From IMG/VR virus record IMGVR_UViG_3300012268_000006, positions 1 to 20,442 of that record: 20,442 nucleotides of DNA; one strand, given 5' to 3'. A program made the position numbers and the translations under genes. This DNA comes from a virus. Numbering within the stretch: the stretch's first letter is position 1; each line of letters begins with the position of its first letter. Below the pieces are notes generated by a model that was given only the letters and a program-made list of their open reading frames with translations, had not been told where the DNA came from and searched no databases. Positions 3,117-10,780 of this stretch are shown in pieces.

Positions 3117-4097
3117 TTATGCCACGGAAACAAAACCAGTTTCAATAAGAGAAAGGTCAGATCCTTCCCACGGAAGAGAAGTCGCAGGATTGATTTGGAA
3201 GTCGGTGATGTTGTACTGAAGCGGGAACCCAACTGGGATCGTCGCACTGTCATAGTCCACACCGGAGAGACGCACAGTGTGCTTCAGTCCTGTGGGTGAG
3301 TTCTGACCACGAGTCGTTTGGCTGACCATCACAAAGTTCGAGATGTTGGTCGCACCTGTGTAAGCACTCAGGTTCACCGTCTGACGTTGATCAGGAGCGA
3401 TAGTTGTCATACCTGTGGTCGGATCATCATCGGCCAGAGCTGCAAGGCTGCCCTGCCATTGTTCGTATGCACCAGCACTGATGGGACGCAGAAGATCCAG
3501 ACGAGCATTCCGAGTGTCACCGTCGGCGACGATGATTTCAGAGATATGCTGAATATCACTCAGGGTTTCCGTAAACGCACAACCCAAAGAGAAAGTGACA
3601 GGAGCCACGTAGTTGTTTGGGTTTGCGTTGAACAAGATTGTGCTGCCCAACGAGCCGTTGATGTAGACCTTCAGCTCGATCTTCAGAGTGGTAACTGTGT
3701 ACTTGATGTCAACAAAACTGACTTTGCTGTCGGTCAGCGGGATTGTGCAGTCATCATTCTGAGGAGAACCACTACCATCATACAGGAAAGCTGTAAGAAA
3801 ATACTTATAGGTTAAATTTACTTTGCGGATATGAACCAGGGTATTACCTTGGATGTCATAACATTTGAATAGAGTTTGAACACCGCTGTAGTCTGCACTA
3901 CCTTCGTTGTAGATCCGGAAGTGGAACCACGTTTCATCTCCAGTCGAAGGATTGAACTGAGGAGAGTTCAAAGTTTCATAATTACTCATGGCAATCGAGT
4001 ATGGAACGCGGGCAGAATCGAACGTACCCGAAACCGATCCCGCAACAGCAGTCGGCCAATGGGCAATGTTGTTTGAAGCGAAGAGGATATTGGGCAT
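3117..4097 (-). CDS. Putative virion surface protein, lectin-like
   Basis: Leftward gene of 326 residues. I chose ATG 4097-4095 (MPNILFASNN) because AAAGGA precedes it by 7 nt and it begins 17 nt after the upstream stop; a longer in-frame start at 4178 would overlap that gene and lacks such a site. The product is beta-rich, with alternating Y/F/T/V strands. Residues about 20-200 resemble the concanavalin/laminin-G-like domains found on phage surface proteins (FHFRIYNEG, LKIELKVYING, HISEIIVADG), an impression, not a database match. The C-terminal third starts with NARLDLLRPISAG, a segment resembling a recurrent module in phage structural proteins. Likely a decoration, fibre or receptor-binding component. 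Last gene of a three-gene operon ending at a strong terminator. Confidence 0.6.
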   Translation of the reverse strand: MPNILFASNNIAHWPTAVAGSVSGTFDSARVPYSIAMSNYETLNSPQFNPSTGDETWFHFRIYNEGSADYSGVQTLFKCYDIQGNTLVHIRKVNLTYKYFLTAFLYDGSGSPQNDDCTIPLTDSKVSFVDIKYTVTTLKIELKVYINGSLGSTILFNANPNNYVAPVTFSLGCAFTETLSDIQHISEIIVADGDTRNARLDLLRPISAGAYEQWQGSLAALADDDPTTGMTTIAPDQRQTVNLSAYTGATNISNFVMVSQTTRGQNSPTGLKHTVRLSGVDYDSATIPVGFPLQYNITDFQINPATSLPWEGSDLSLIETGFVSVA

Positions 4098-4113
4098 GAT
4101 ATGTTCCTTTGGT

Positions 4114-5325
4114 TCAGGTATCGGAATAAAGACGAACACTAATGTCGTCAATAGAGGCGTATCCAACGGTAGTCCCAAGATTGTTGAAGAAGATAGTTAC
4201 CTTGATTTTCTCAGTCCCACTTGGGACATATTCAAGTTCGCTGAATTGGTGACTCCAGCTTTGGTTCTGAGTATTTATCAGAAGACCTTCAGTTGTAGTC
4301 CCCAAAACTGCATCAGCAGAACTAAGATACTGAACGGTGACTTGAACCCCATCCTGTCCAAGACGATTTTCCATCATAAACATATGGTTGCACATCAAAG
4401 TTCCATCGACCGCTTCAGCAATGTCACTTGCATTCAAAGCAACTGTTTGGAACATGGAGGATGATGAAGGTTGAATAGGTTCCTGATCCCCAAAGAAATG
4501 AGTTCCACTATAAGCAGTGACATCCCCAGAAGAAGAAATCGTCAGAGCTGCGATCGAACCCTCGGTAACAGTCCAACCTGTGAGATCCCCAAGGTCTGCA
4601 CTTGGGTTGATCAATGGTAGATCAGCAAGACGAGTTGGCTGCCACATCACATAGGCTTCGTTGTGATAGAGTTGTCCACCTTCATCTCCACCAAGACCAG
4701 TGATGACAGCACCTGTTCCACTCATGACATCATCACGAAACTCAACCCACATACCTGTGGGAATCAAAATGATTTGTTGTTGAACATCTGTTCGTAGATA
4801 CATCGAGATACCTGTGGTGATCAGAGTCTTGTGGTCAAACATGTTCTGTTTCAGATCTTGGCTCAGACCAGAAACAGCATACGTGAGATACTCTTCGTTG
4901 ATGATGGGTTCGACCAGACCTGGAGTGATACCATTTGTAAGACCAACATCAACACCAAGGAAGTTCACGGCTGTGACTTCGCAGGTGATCTCAACATCAT
5001 CGAATGAAAGACTGGTTGTGAGTGTCTTGCTGGTCTCACCGATCAACATGACTCCGTCAACATACCATTGGTAAAAGATGTTTGCTTTGGGACTGGCGTC
5101 AATGACACCAGGATTAACCGTCAACACTGATGGGATCTTGGAATCACCAGTCATATATGGAGGGAAAAGAAAGGTCGGGGCATACCGAACAATTGGAACA
5201 GCAGAACCCTGACCCAGCATTGAGGTATGCCCGCGTTCACCTTCCATGATGGACGGGTTGATGTGGCGAACGTCGATACGACGACGTTTCCACTCGTCCT
5301 GGGTATTGGTACGAATTACGGGCAT
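4114..5325 (-). CDS. Putative adhesin/fibre protein with Ig-like and jelly-roll domains
   Basis: 403-residue leftward gene, ATG 5325-5323, with AAAGGAT upstream inside the end of the previous gene. A basic N-terminus (WKRRRIDVRH) is followed by an Ig-like beta domain around residues 55-135, with the hallmark YQWYVDGVMLIGET and ITCEVTAVNFLG strands seen in phage Ig-like domains. The C-terminal part (about 235-403) has the features of a carbohydrate-binding jelly roll: INPSADLGDLTGWTV near its start, a GTHFFGDQ turn, and a closing YASIDDISVRLY strand. Such domains bind surface glycans, so a host-recognition or capsid-decoration role is likely. It sits between two other beta-rich genes and is co-transcribed with them. 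Exact virion position cannot be told from sequence. Confidence 0.65.
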   Translation of the reverse strand: MPVIRTNTQDEWKRRRIDVRHINPSIMEGERGHTSMLGQGSAVPIVRYAPTFLFPPYMTGDSKIPSVLTVNPGVIDASPKANIFYQWYVDGVMLIGETSKTLTTSLSFDDVEITCEVTAVNFLGVDVGLTNGITPGLVEPIINEEYLTYAVSGLSQDLKQNMFDHKTLITTGISMYLRTDVQQQIILIPTGMWVEFRDDVMSGTGAVITGLGGDEGGQLYHNEAYVMWQPTRLADLPLINPSADLGDLTGWTVTEGSIAALTISSSGDVTAYSGTHFFGDQEPIQPSSSSMFQTVALNASDIAEAVDGTLMCNHMFMMENRLGQDGVQVTVQYLSSADAVLGTTTEGLLINTQNQSWSHQFSELEYVPSGTEKIKVTIFFNNLGTTVGYASIDDISVRLYSDT

Positions 5326-5328
5326 ATC

Positions 5329-5652
5329 TTATCCTTTGCGGAGATCACCAGCCACAGAGAAGGTCGCATCGCCAGTGGCGAGGATCCGGATGTCTGGCAT
5401 GTTGGCCCGTGGGAGACGGACACAGTTCGAAGCCAGTACCGTGTAAGATGCTTCTGTTGGAGTGAACCAAACATCGTTCTGGTCTTTGACCTGAAACTGG
5501 ATGTCCCCAGTATTCACAATACAAGTCACGTTGAGATCTACCGCACTCGGCCCAGCCGCGTAGGAGATGACATCCTCACCACCGCCTTCGGTCGAATCGA
5601 CTGAAGTGTACCAAACGGGGGTGCAGGTGTAATTGGTTGTGCATATTGCCAT
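5329..5652 (-). CDS. Small beta-rich probable virion protein, 107 aa
   Basis: First gene of the leftward three-gene operon, ATG 5652-5650 with GGAAAG upstream. Its stop lies 3 nt before the start of the next gene. The product is rich in T, V, S and D with alternating hydrophobic residues (DIQFQVKDQNDVWFTP, RILATGDATFSVAGD) and ends in a short basic tail; it contains four cysteines. No signal peptide or membrane segment. Context with two putative surface proteins suggests a small virion or decoration protein, perhaps an adaptor or trimer-forming domain. I do not recognise the family. Confidence 0.6.
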   Translation of the reverse strand: MAICTTNYTCTPVWYTSVDSTEGGGEDVISYAAGPSAVDLNVTCIVNTGDIQFQVKDQNDVWFTPTEASYTVLASNCVRLPRANMPDIRILATGDATFSVAGDLRKG

Positions 5653-5729
5653 TTTGTTGCTTTCCAGTCTAAGTTCAGGTTATAGGCGGACCATTGAGAT
5701 CGCTTAACACACTATGAGGTAATCAGGCA
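5653..5729. promoter_or_regulatory. Divergent promoter region
   Basis: These 77 bp separate the leftward surface-protein operon from the rightward late operon, so promoters for both should lie here or within the flanking genes. A weak rightward pair TTGCTT (5657-5662) and TATAGG (5681-5686), 18 bp apart, is visible. The 1018-1112 repeat motif does not occur here. GAGGT at 5716-5720 is the ribosome-binding site of the first rightward gene. Confidence 0.35.
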
Positions 5730-6407
5730 ATGCTGACACTAGGCGCAGTTCAGGAATCCCTTCCTGCACAACATCGACACAATATCACTCAAGATATGGT
5801 GAACCAACTGAACGCTCTCTCACGAGATCCGGAAGAGGCTCGCAATATCCGAGATAACTTTGTGACATTCTCCGGAGTCTTGCAAGAAGGTCGATACAAG
5901 GTCGGTGATTACGTCCAAGCTGTGATGTACGTCTCCCACAAGATCATGGGCAAGACGAACATCGACTCGTATAAAGCTACGTTCCCCGATCGCTACCAAG
6001 CGATGAAGGACGCAGGCCGACAACCAAAAGACATTGCCTCCATGGTGACTGCTTACAACAAAGGCCAGCTCGTCACGAAAATCATGGAGCGTGCCATGGT
6101 TCCAACCTGGATCCTGAACCAGGATGTTTTCCAGGAAGCAATCAACACCCAGTATGAGCTGATGATGGACATTGATGTTTCTCCCAAAGTCCGGAGCGAC
6201 GCAGCGAACAGTTTGCTGACTCACCTGAAGAAACCAGAGATCCACAAATCAGAGTTGAAAGTGGACATTGCCATGAACGATGGTATGGCAGCTCTCGAAC
6301 AGCAACTGGTTGAAATGTCACGGAAACAACTCAATCTCATTGAGGATGATCCCAACACGTCGGCGAATGACATCGCTGCGTTGCCAATGAAAACGGTGAA
6401 TCCATGA
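5730..6407 (+). CDS. terS: Probable terminase small subunit
   Basis: 225 residues, ATG 5730 with GAGGT 9 nt upstream. Its stop overlaps the start of the large terminase by 4 nt (ATGA), the classic TerS-TerL arrangement. The protein is mostly helical. Residues about 55-110 (YKVGDYVQAVMYVSHKIMG, YQAMKDAGRQPKDIASM) may form a helix-turn-helix-like DNA-binding part; the middle (NQDVFQEAINTQYELMMDI) and C-terminus look like oligomerisation helices followed by an acidic, disordered tail. Small terminases are poorly conserved, so the call rests mainly on position. It would recognise phage DNA and regulate the motor encoded next. Confidence 0.65.
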   Translation: MLTLGAVQESLPAQHRHNITQDMVNQLNALSRDPEEARNIRDNFVTFSGVLQEGRYKVGDYVQAVMYVSHKIMGKTNIDSYKATFPDRYQAMKDAGRQPKDIASMVTAYNKGQLVTKIMERAMVPTWILNQDVFQEAINTQYELMMDIDVSPKVRSDAANSLLTHLKKPEIHKSELKVDIAMNDGMAALEQQLVEMSRKQLNLIEDDPNTSANDIAALPMKTVNP

Positions 6408-8029
6408 TCCAGCAGCCAGACTTCGTCCCAGAGAAGACCGTCGATGACTACCTCAACGAGGTAGACTTCATGATGCTCAACAGCCACGCTGGATACATCC
6501 CCAGCGAGTTCTCACTGAAATTCATGAACTTCATCAAGCTGGTGAACGGAGATGTTGGCGAAGACAACAAAACTCCAGTCATGCACTTGGCAATGCTGGA
6601 TAAATTGACCGGACGCGAGAAGAAGATTGCGAACCTCTGTGCTCGTGGTACGGCGAAGACGACGCTCTTCATGGAATATCTGGTTCTGTATCTGGCCATG
6701 TTTGGGACACTCCCCAACTTCGGGGTTGTCACAGGAATGCTGTATATTTCGGACAGCATGGACAACGGTGTGAAGTCAGCACGGAACTCGACTGAGTTCC
6801 GATACAACAATTCGGAATTTCTTCAAAGCTGGATTCCATATGCCAAGTTCACAGAGAACTATCTTGAATTTGAGAACAAGCGTGGACACCGTCTGGGTGT
6901 AAAGATGTTCGGTGCCAAATCAGGTATCCGTGGTACGAAGATCTTCGGTAAACGACCAGTGCTGGCCGTCATGGATGACTTGGTTTCAGATGCTGACTCA
7001 AAATCAAACACAGCAATGGAAGCCATCAAGGACACGGTATATTCCGGCGTCCAATATGCGTTGGATCCAACACGAAACAAGATGATCATGAATGGGACAC
7101 CGTTCAACAAGAACGACATCGTCTATGAAGCGATCGAGTCCGGGGCATGGCACGTCAACGTGTGGCCGATCTGTGAGAAGTTCCCATGCAGCAAAGAAGA
7201 GTTCCGTGGAGCCTGGGAAGACCGGTTCACATATAAGTACGTGAAAGAGCAGTATGAGTCGGCCAAGAAAGAAGGCAAACTCAAATCATTCCGCCAGGAG
7301 ATGATGCTGCGGATTACATCGGATGAGTCTCGCTTGGTTCAAGAAGCAGAGATCCTCTGGCGGCCACGAGCACCGGTTCTCCAAAAGAAGCAAAACTACA
7401 ACTTCTACATCACGACGGATTTTGCAACTTCTTCAAAACAAACAGCCGATTACAACGTTCAGTCTGTGTGGGCATATAACGCTGCGTCAGAATGGCACTG
7501 GGTGGACGGAGTCGTCGTTCGCCAAACCATGGACAAAGCGATCGACCAATTGTTCGGGTTCGTGGATGAGTATGATCCACAAGGTGTGGGCATCGAGATC
7601 TCTGGCCAGCAGCAGGGCTTTATCCAATGGCTCATGAATGAGATGAATTATCGGAACAAGTTCTTCAACCTGACACGCCAAAAAGGTAAATCAGGAATCC
7701 GGCCAACAACAGATAAACTGGCTCGATTCAACATGGTAGTGCCTCTGTTCAAGTCAGGAAAGATCTTCTTTCCGACAGAGTTGAAAAACTCACAGGAATT
7801 GAGTATCTTCATTGAACAAATCGCCCTTGCAACCAAGGACGGAATCAAAGGCAAAGATGACTGCATCGACACAGTTTCGATGTTGCAGTACATGAATCCT
7901 TGGAAACCCAACAGCGAGACACAAGACGATGGGGACGATTCCACCGTTCGGTCTCACCAAATTTGGGGTAGCAATCTCTTGACATCAGATGATACAGATG
8001 AATCTGAATACGGATCATACGTGGTCTGA
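6404..8029 (+). CDS. terL: Terminase large subunit (packaging ATPase/nuclease)
   Basis: 541 residues. TerL is the motor that cuts concatemeric DNA and pumps it through the portal. The N-terminal ATPase shows a deviant Walker A, CARGTAKTT at about residues 79-87, Walker B VLAVMDDL at 186-193 and the coupling motif MNGTPF at 229-234. The C-terminal RNase H-like nuclease shows its acidic residues in ITTDFA (about D339), VGIEIS (about E398) and KDDCID (about D486/D489). Length and domain order are typical of complete large terminases. The start overlaps terS by 4 nt. The gene ends in an acidic low-complexity tail (residues about 505-536). Confidence 0.95.
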   Translation: MIQQPDFVPEKTVDDYLNEVDFMMLNSHAGYIPSEFSLKFMNFIKLVNGDVGEDNKTPVMHLAMLDKLTGREKKIANLCARGTAKTTLFMEYLVLYLAMFGTLPNFGVVTGMLYISDSMDNGVKSARNSTEFRYNNSEFLQSWIPYAKFTENYLEFENKRGHRLGVKMFGAKSGIRGTKIFGKRPVLAVMDDLVSDADSKSNTAMEAIKDTVYSGVQYALDPTRNKMIMNGTPFNKNDIVYEAIESGAWHVNVWPICEKFPCSKEEFRGAWEDRFTYKYVKEQYESAKKEGKLKSFRQEMMLRITSDESRLVQEAEILWRPRAPVLQKKQNYNFYITTDFATSSKQTADYNVQSVWAYNAASEWHWVDGVVVRQTMDKAIDQLFGFVDEYDPQGVGIEISGQQQGFIQWLMNEMNYRNKFFNLTRQKGKSGIRPTTDKLARFNMVVPLFKSGKIFFPTELKNSQELSIFIEQIALATKDGIKGKDDCIDTVSMLQYMNPWKPNSETQDDGDDSTVRSHQIWGSNLLTSDDTDESEYGSYVV

Positions 8030-8050
8030 TCTAACCATAAAGGTAAGCCA

Positions 8051-8746
8051 ATGATCACGTTTCAGAATTTCAGTCAACGTCTCGCAACTGGGCAACTCAA
8101 AAACACCGCTGCGGTGGATGATGAGAACATGGGCGTCATTTGTCCTGAGTATTACCAGACGATCCTCAGCCTTACCAACCAGGGGTTGGTTGATCTCTCA
8201 ACACGGTTCCCGCTTTTCAAAGGACAGGTCGATCTGACATTCGTCGATGGGCAGAATATCTACCCGTTCACAGAAGCCAATGTTGGTGGGACTTTGACAG
8301 ACTCTACCGAAGAACCGTTCACTGATGACACGTTCATCAAGTTTCTGGATCTCTTTGATTCTGAAGGAAAACGTCACACGTTGAACAGCAATGGTCATAT
8401 CCTGACACCGTCGTTCAACACGATGCGTTTCACAGATGCAAAGATCGAAGAGTTCACAAAGACTGCATCTCCTGATGTTGGTCGAGTTCGGATCCGCTAC
8501 CAAAAGAAGCATCCCACTATCCTGAGTGCGGGTGAGATCAATCTGCCACCAAATTTGGAGACGGGCTTGCAACTATTCGTTGCAGCGTTGTATATCTCCC
8601 ACATGAATGGTCCTGAGCATTCAGCCAAAGGCGATAGCTACTACGCAGCCTACCTCCGGCATATCGGCGAAGATGAGATGAAAGATCTCTCTTCAACCTC
8701 GGAAACTCATGAAAGTGATAAATTCACAGATCGAGGTTTTGTGTAA
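8051..8746 (+). CDS. Putative head-tail adaptor/neck protein
   Basis: 231 residues, ATG 8051 with AAAGGT upstream, directly after terL. The product starts MITFQNFSQRLATGQ. It contains a mixed middle section with several aspartates and a helical C-terminal part (INLPPNLETGLQLFVAALYI, then HMNGPEHSAKGDSYYAAYLR), a pattern seen in helical connector (adaptor) proteins that dock under the portal. The helix with YY..YLRHIGEDEM is the most adaptor-like piece. The call is from pattern and gene position; a different virion role is possible. The stop shares one base with the next start (TAATG). Confidence 0.5.
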   Translation: MITFQNFSQRLATGQLKNTAAVDDENMGVICPEYYQTILSLTNQGLVDLSTRFPLFKGQVDLTFVDGQNIYPFTEANVGGTLTDSTEEPFTDDTFIKFLDLFDSEGKRHTLNSNGHILTPSFNTMRFTDAKIEEFTKTASPDVGRVRIRYQKKHPTILSAGEINLPPNLETGLQLFVAALYISHMNGPEHSAKGDSYYAAYLRHIGEDEMKDLSSTSETHESDKFTDRGFV

Positions 8747-9081
8747 TGTCGGAAAAAGACCCTAACCTCATTCTTGAGGTATTCAACCAACGAGCAGGTA
8801 TCTTGACATTCATGGGAATGTTGGGTGGTTCTGTACGTGCAGTTGTTTTGAAGACCACATGGCGTGAAGGAATCCGGGTCGTGTTCGTTGGTGGAGCAGT
8901 TGCATTTGGTATTGGCGTAGTAGCACCGGTCATCATGGAACCATGGATCGGTGAACTACCAGAAAATATGGCTGGAGCTTTGGGGACTCTTACAGCCGCC
9001 TCCTTCCTTATCGGATTGGTGGCAGTGACGCTCGTTGAGCGGTTCATTTCCGGACCCAAAGAAGGGGAAGAAAATGACTGA
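8746..9081 (+). CDS. Putative holin (three membrane segments)
   Basis: 111 residues starting at the ATG of the TAATG junction. Three hydrophobic segments are visible: about residues 17-33 (AGILTFMGMLGGSVRAV), 44-64 (VVFVGGAVAFGIGVVAPVI) and 76-97 (ALGTLTAASFLIGLVAVTL), with a short charged N-terminus and an acidic C-terminal tail. Size and topology match class I holins, which make the inner-membrane lesions that let the endolysin reach the cell wall. It lies two genes upstream of the endolysin in the lysis cassette. Its stop overlaps the next start by 8 nt. Confidence 0.7.
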   Translation: MSEKDPNLILEVFNQRAGILTFMGMLGGSVRAVVLKTTWREGIRVVFVGGAVAFGIGVVAPVIMEPWIGELPENMAGALGTLTAASFLIGLVAVTLVERFISGPKEGEEND

Positions 9082-9610
9082 TGAACATTCGAAAGTATTT
9101 CGTGCTGAACGCACAACCCGAAATCGTGATGATTTTAAGGTTCTTATCCTAGGACTGATGATTGGCATTGTAATGCTGCTGGTCTTCCCAATGGTGGGTC
9201 CAGTGAGTGACAAGTATTTCAAAGAGCGTCCATTTATCCAAGCGACTGTGGAAGTGATCCAGACAGACAACTATGAGCGTCCAATGCTTCTATATGATGC
9301 TGATGCAATTCTTTTGGTTGAAGCAACATGGATCGCAATCATTCGAGATGCTGACGACAACCGTCTGGCAACTCGTCATGGTACAGGCAATTATTCAACA
9401 GATAAAGACAGCCCACGTCTGTGGATATGGGCTGCTTTCTTCGACCAATTAGATGGGACAGAGCCACCTCTGGTTCCAGTTCAACCATTTAAGGTCTGCG
9501 TTCGTTATATCTCTGTGACTATCGACACACGGGTTTCTGATGAAACACCAGAAACTTGTAGTCTTATTTTCAATCCCGAAGAGGGAACAACCAAAATTAC
9601 AGGAGAATAA
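9074..9610 (+). CDS. Single-pass membrane protein in lysis cassette
   Basis: 178 residues. I use ATG 9074 (MTDEHSKVFR), preceded by GAAGGGGAAG; a longer TTG start at 9035 lacks such a site. After about 17 charged N-terminal residues comes one membrane segment (about 20-38, VLILGLMIGIVMLLVFPMV), then a roughly 140-residue domain expected on the periplasmic side, rich in beta strands (ILLVEATWIAIIRD, FKVCVRYISVTID) with two cysteines that could form a disulphide. Lying between holin and endolysin, it could be an antiholin or a lysis-timing factor, but no family is recognised, so the role is inferred from position only. Confidence 0.6.
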   Translation: MTDEHSKVFRAERTTRNRDDFKVLILGLMIGIVMLLVFPMVGPVSDKYFKERPFIQATVEVIQTDNYERPMLLYDADAILLVEATWIAIIRDADDNRLATRHGTGNYSTDKDSPRLWIWAAFFDQLDGTEPPLVPVQPFKVCVRYISVTIDTRVSDETPETCSLIFNPEEGTTKITGE

Positions 9611-9612
9611 CA

Positions 9613-10263
9613 ATGTATGCATCTCGTGAGTACCAAGGGCGTGTGAACGCCATTTTGCAAGCACCACGTCTTACTGTGGATGGGATTACCGGTCCCAACA
9701 CACGAGCTGGTATCGCTGAAGCCATGAAAGTTCGTAAGGTCCGGAAACAAGAGGATCTTTTCGATCGTGGTGTACGAGGCGTCGTTTGGCACTGGACTGC
9801 TGGAGCTAATGGTCTGATCGAGCTGGAGAAGGAGGCTTACAACTTCCTGACTGACACCAAAGGCAACATCTACGACGGGAACAGCACCATCGCCGAACAG
9901 GTGATGTATGACTGGCGCAAAGGTATTGGTGCATCGCACACGAAGTCGATGAACACTGGCTGGGTCGGAGTCTCTCAAGATGCAATGGCCGGAGCCAATG
10001 GTTGGCCAATGAAGTGGGGCAGCCACCCGATCACATGGGAAGGCACCGATGCGATGCTGGAGAAAACCTGGGAGATCTGTTGCGAATACAACATTCCAGT
10101 CTCTCCTTGGACAACTCTGAGCCATGCTGAAGTTCAGCAAACTCTGGGTGTCGCACAGAGAAACAAATGGGATTACATGGTTCTTCCTGGTTATGACAAA
10201 CCAAGTGATGCAGTGAAAATCGGAAACGTTCTTCGTGCTCGTATGCTGGAGAAATTCGGATGA
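9613..10263 (+). CDS. Endolysin, N-acetylmuramoyl-L-alanine amidase
   Basis: 216 residues, ATG 9613 with AGGAG upstream. It would cut the bond between N-acetylmuramic acid and L-alanine in peptidoglycan. An N-terminal peptidoglycan-binding-like repeat (residues about 4-40, with TVDGITGPNTRAGI) precedes an Amidase_2/T7-lysozyme-like domain. Expected zinc ligands are H60 (VVWHWTAG), H171 (LSHAEV) and D187 (NKWDY); the IGASHT segment at about 105-110 is also typical. There is no signal peptide, so release depends on the upstream holin candidate. Its stop overlaps the i-spanin start by 4 nt (ATGA). Confidence 0.88.
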   Translation: MYASREYQGRVNAILQAPRLTVDGITGPNTRAGIAEAMKVRKVRKQEDLFDRGVRGVVWHWTAGANGLIELEKEAYNFLTDTKGNIYDGNSTIAEQVMYDWRKGIGASHTKSMNTGWVGVSQDAMAGANGWPMKWGSHPITWEGTDAMLEKTWEICCEYNIPVSPWTTLSHAEVQQTLGVAQRNKWDYMVLPGYDKPSDAVKIGNVLRARMLEKFG

Positions 10264-10595
10264 AACAGTATCTGAACGTTGTGTTGATTGTTGGGGGTCT
10301 CGCCCTGTTGGGCGGGACTTTTGCCTATGGATACCACAAAGGATCTGTCAGCGAGATTCAGAAGATCGCCGATCGCACAGCCGAGAAACAACAAGAGTTG
10401 CTGGATCTCGGAGATGTGGTACGGATGCAGACAGAAGCTCTTCGCCAGATTCAACGTGAAAAAGAGGACTTGATCAATGCACTTGAAAAAGAAGCCACTG
10501 CGGCTCCTGATTCTAACAAGCCTGGCATTGCTACCACTGGGGGGATGCAGCGGCTCGAACGTCGGTGGGGTCCGAGTCCAGGAACTTCCGACTGA
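10260..10595 (+). CDS. i-spanin (Rz-like)
   Basis: 111 residues. An N-terminal membrane anchor (about residues 5-22, NVVLIVGGLALLGGTFAY) is followed by a charged coiled coil (about 30-80, EIQKIADRTAEKQQ, LRQIQREKEDLINALEKE) and a C-terminal segment with GMQRLERRW, closely resembling the conserved end of Rz-type i-spanins. It anchors in the inner membrane, spans the periplasm and joins the outer-membrane lipoprotein encoded in the overlapping frame to disrupt the outer membrane in the last lysis step. Confidence 0.85.
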   Translation: MKQYLNVVLIVGGLALLGGTFAYGYHKGSVSEIQKIADRTAEKQQELLDLGDVVRMQTEALRQIQREKEDLINALEKEATAAPDSNKPGIATTGGMQRLERRWGPSPGTSD

Positions 10596-10770
10596 TGTGG
10601 CTGAACCATGTCCACATCCTTTGGACGTGATCAAGGGTGTATCAGGTTCCACTGTTGGTTCAGATGAAATCCGAATGGGTCGCCTTGGCGATGCACTTAT
10701 TGAATGTGGCGTTGAGAAACAAATTGCTGTAGACGCAAACCAACAACTCATTCAGATCTTTCGAAACTAG
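10477..10770 (+). CDS. o-spanin lipoprotein (Rz1-like)
   Basis: 97 residues, starting inside the i-spanin gene in another frame and running 175 nt past its end, so the pair overlaps rather than being fully nested. A basic N-terminus (MHLKKKPLRL) and hydrophobic segment lead to a lipobox LPLGGC, giving a lipid-modified cysteine at about residue 24. The mature protein is short, with prolines near its start, as in Rz1 proteins, but is longer than the typical Rz1. GAGG about 10 nt upstream of ATG 10477 supports this start. It ends 10 nt before the portal start. Confidence 0.85.
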   Translation: MHLKKKPLRLLILTSLALLPLGGCSGSNVGGVRVQELPTDVAEPCPHPLDVIKGVSGSTVGSDEIRMGRLGDALIECGVEKQIAVDANQQLIQIFRN

Positions 10771-10780
10771 GAGTCGAATC

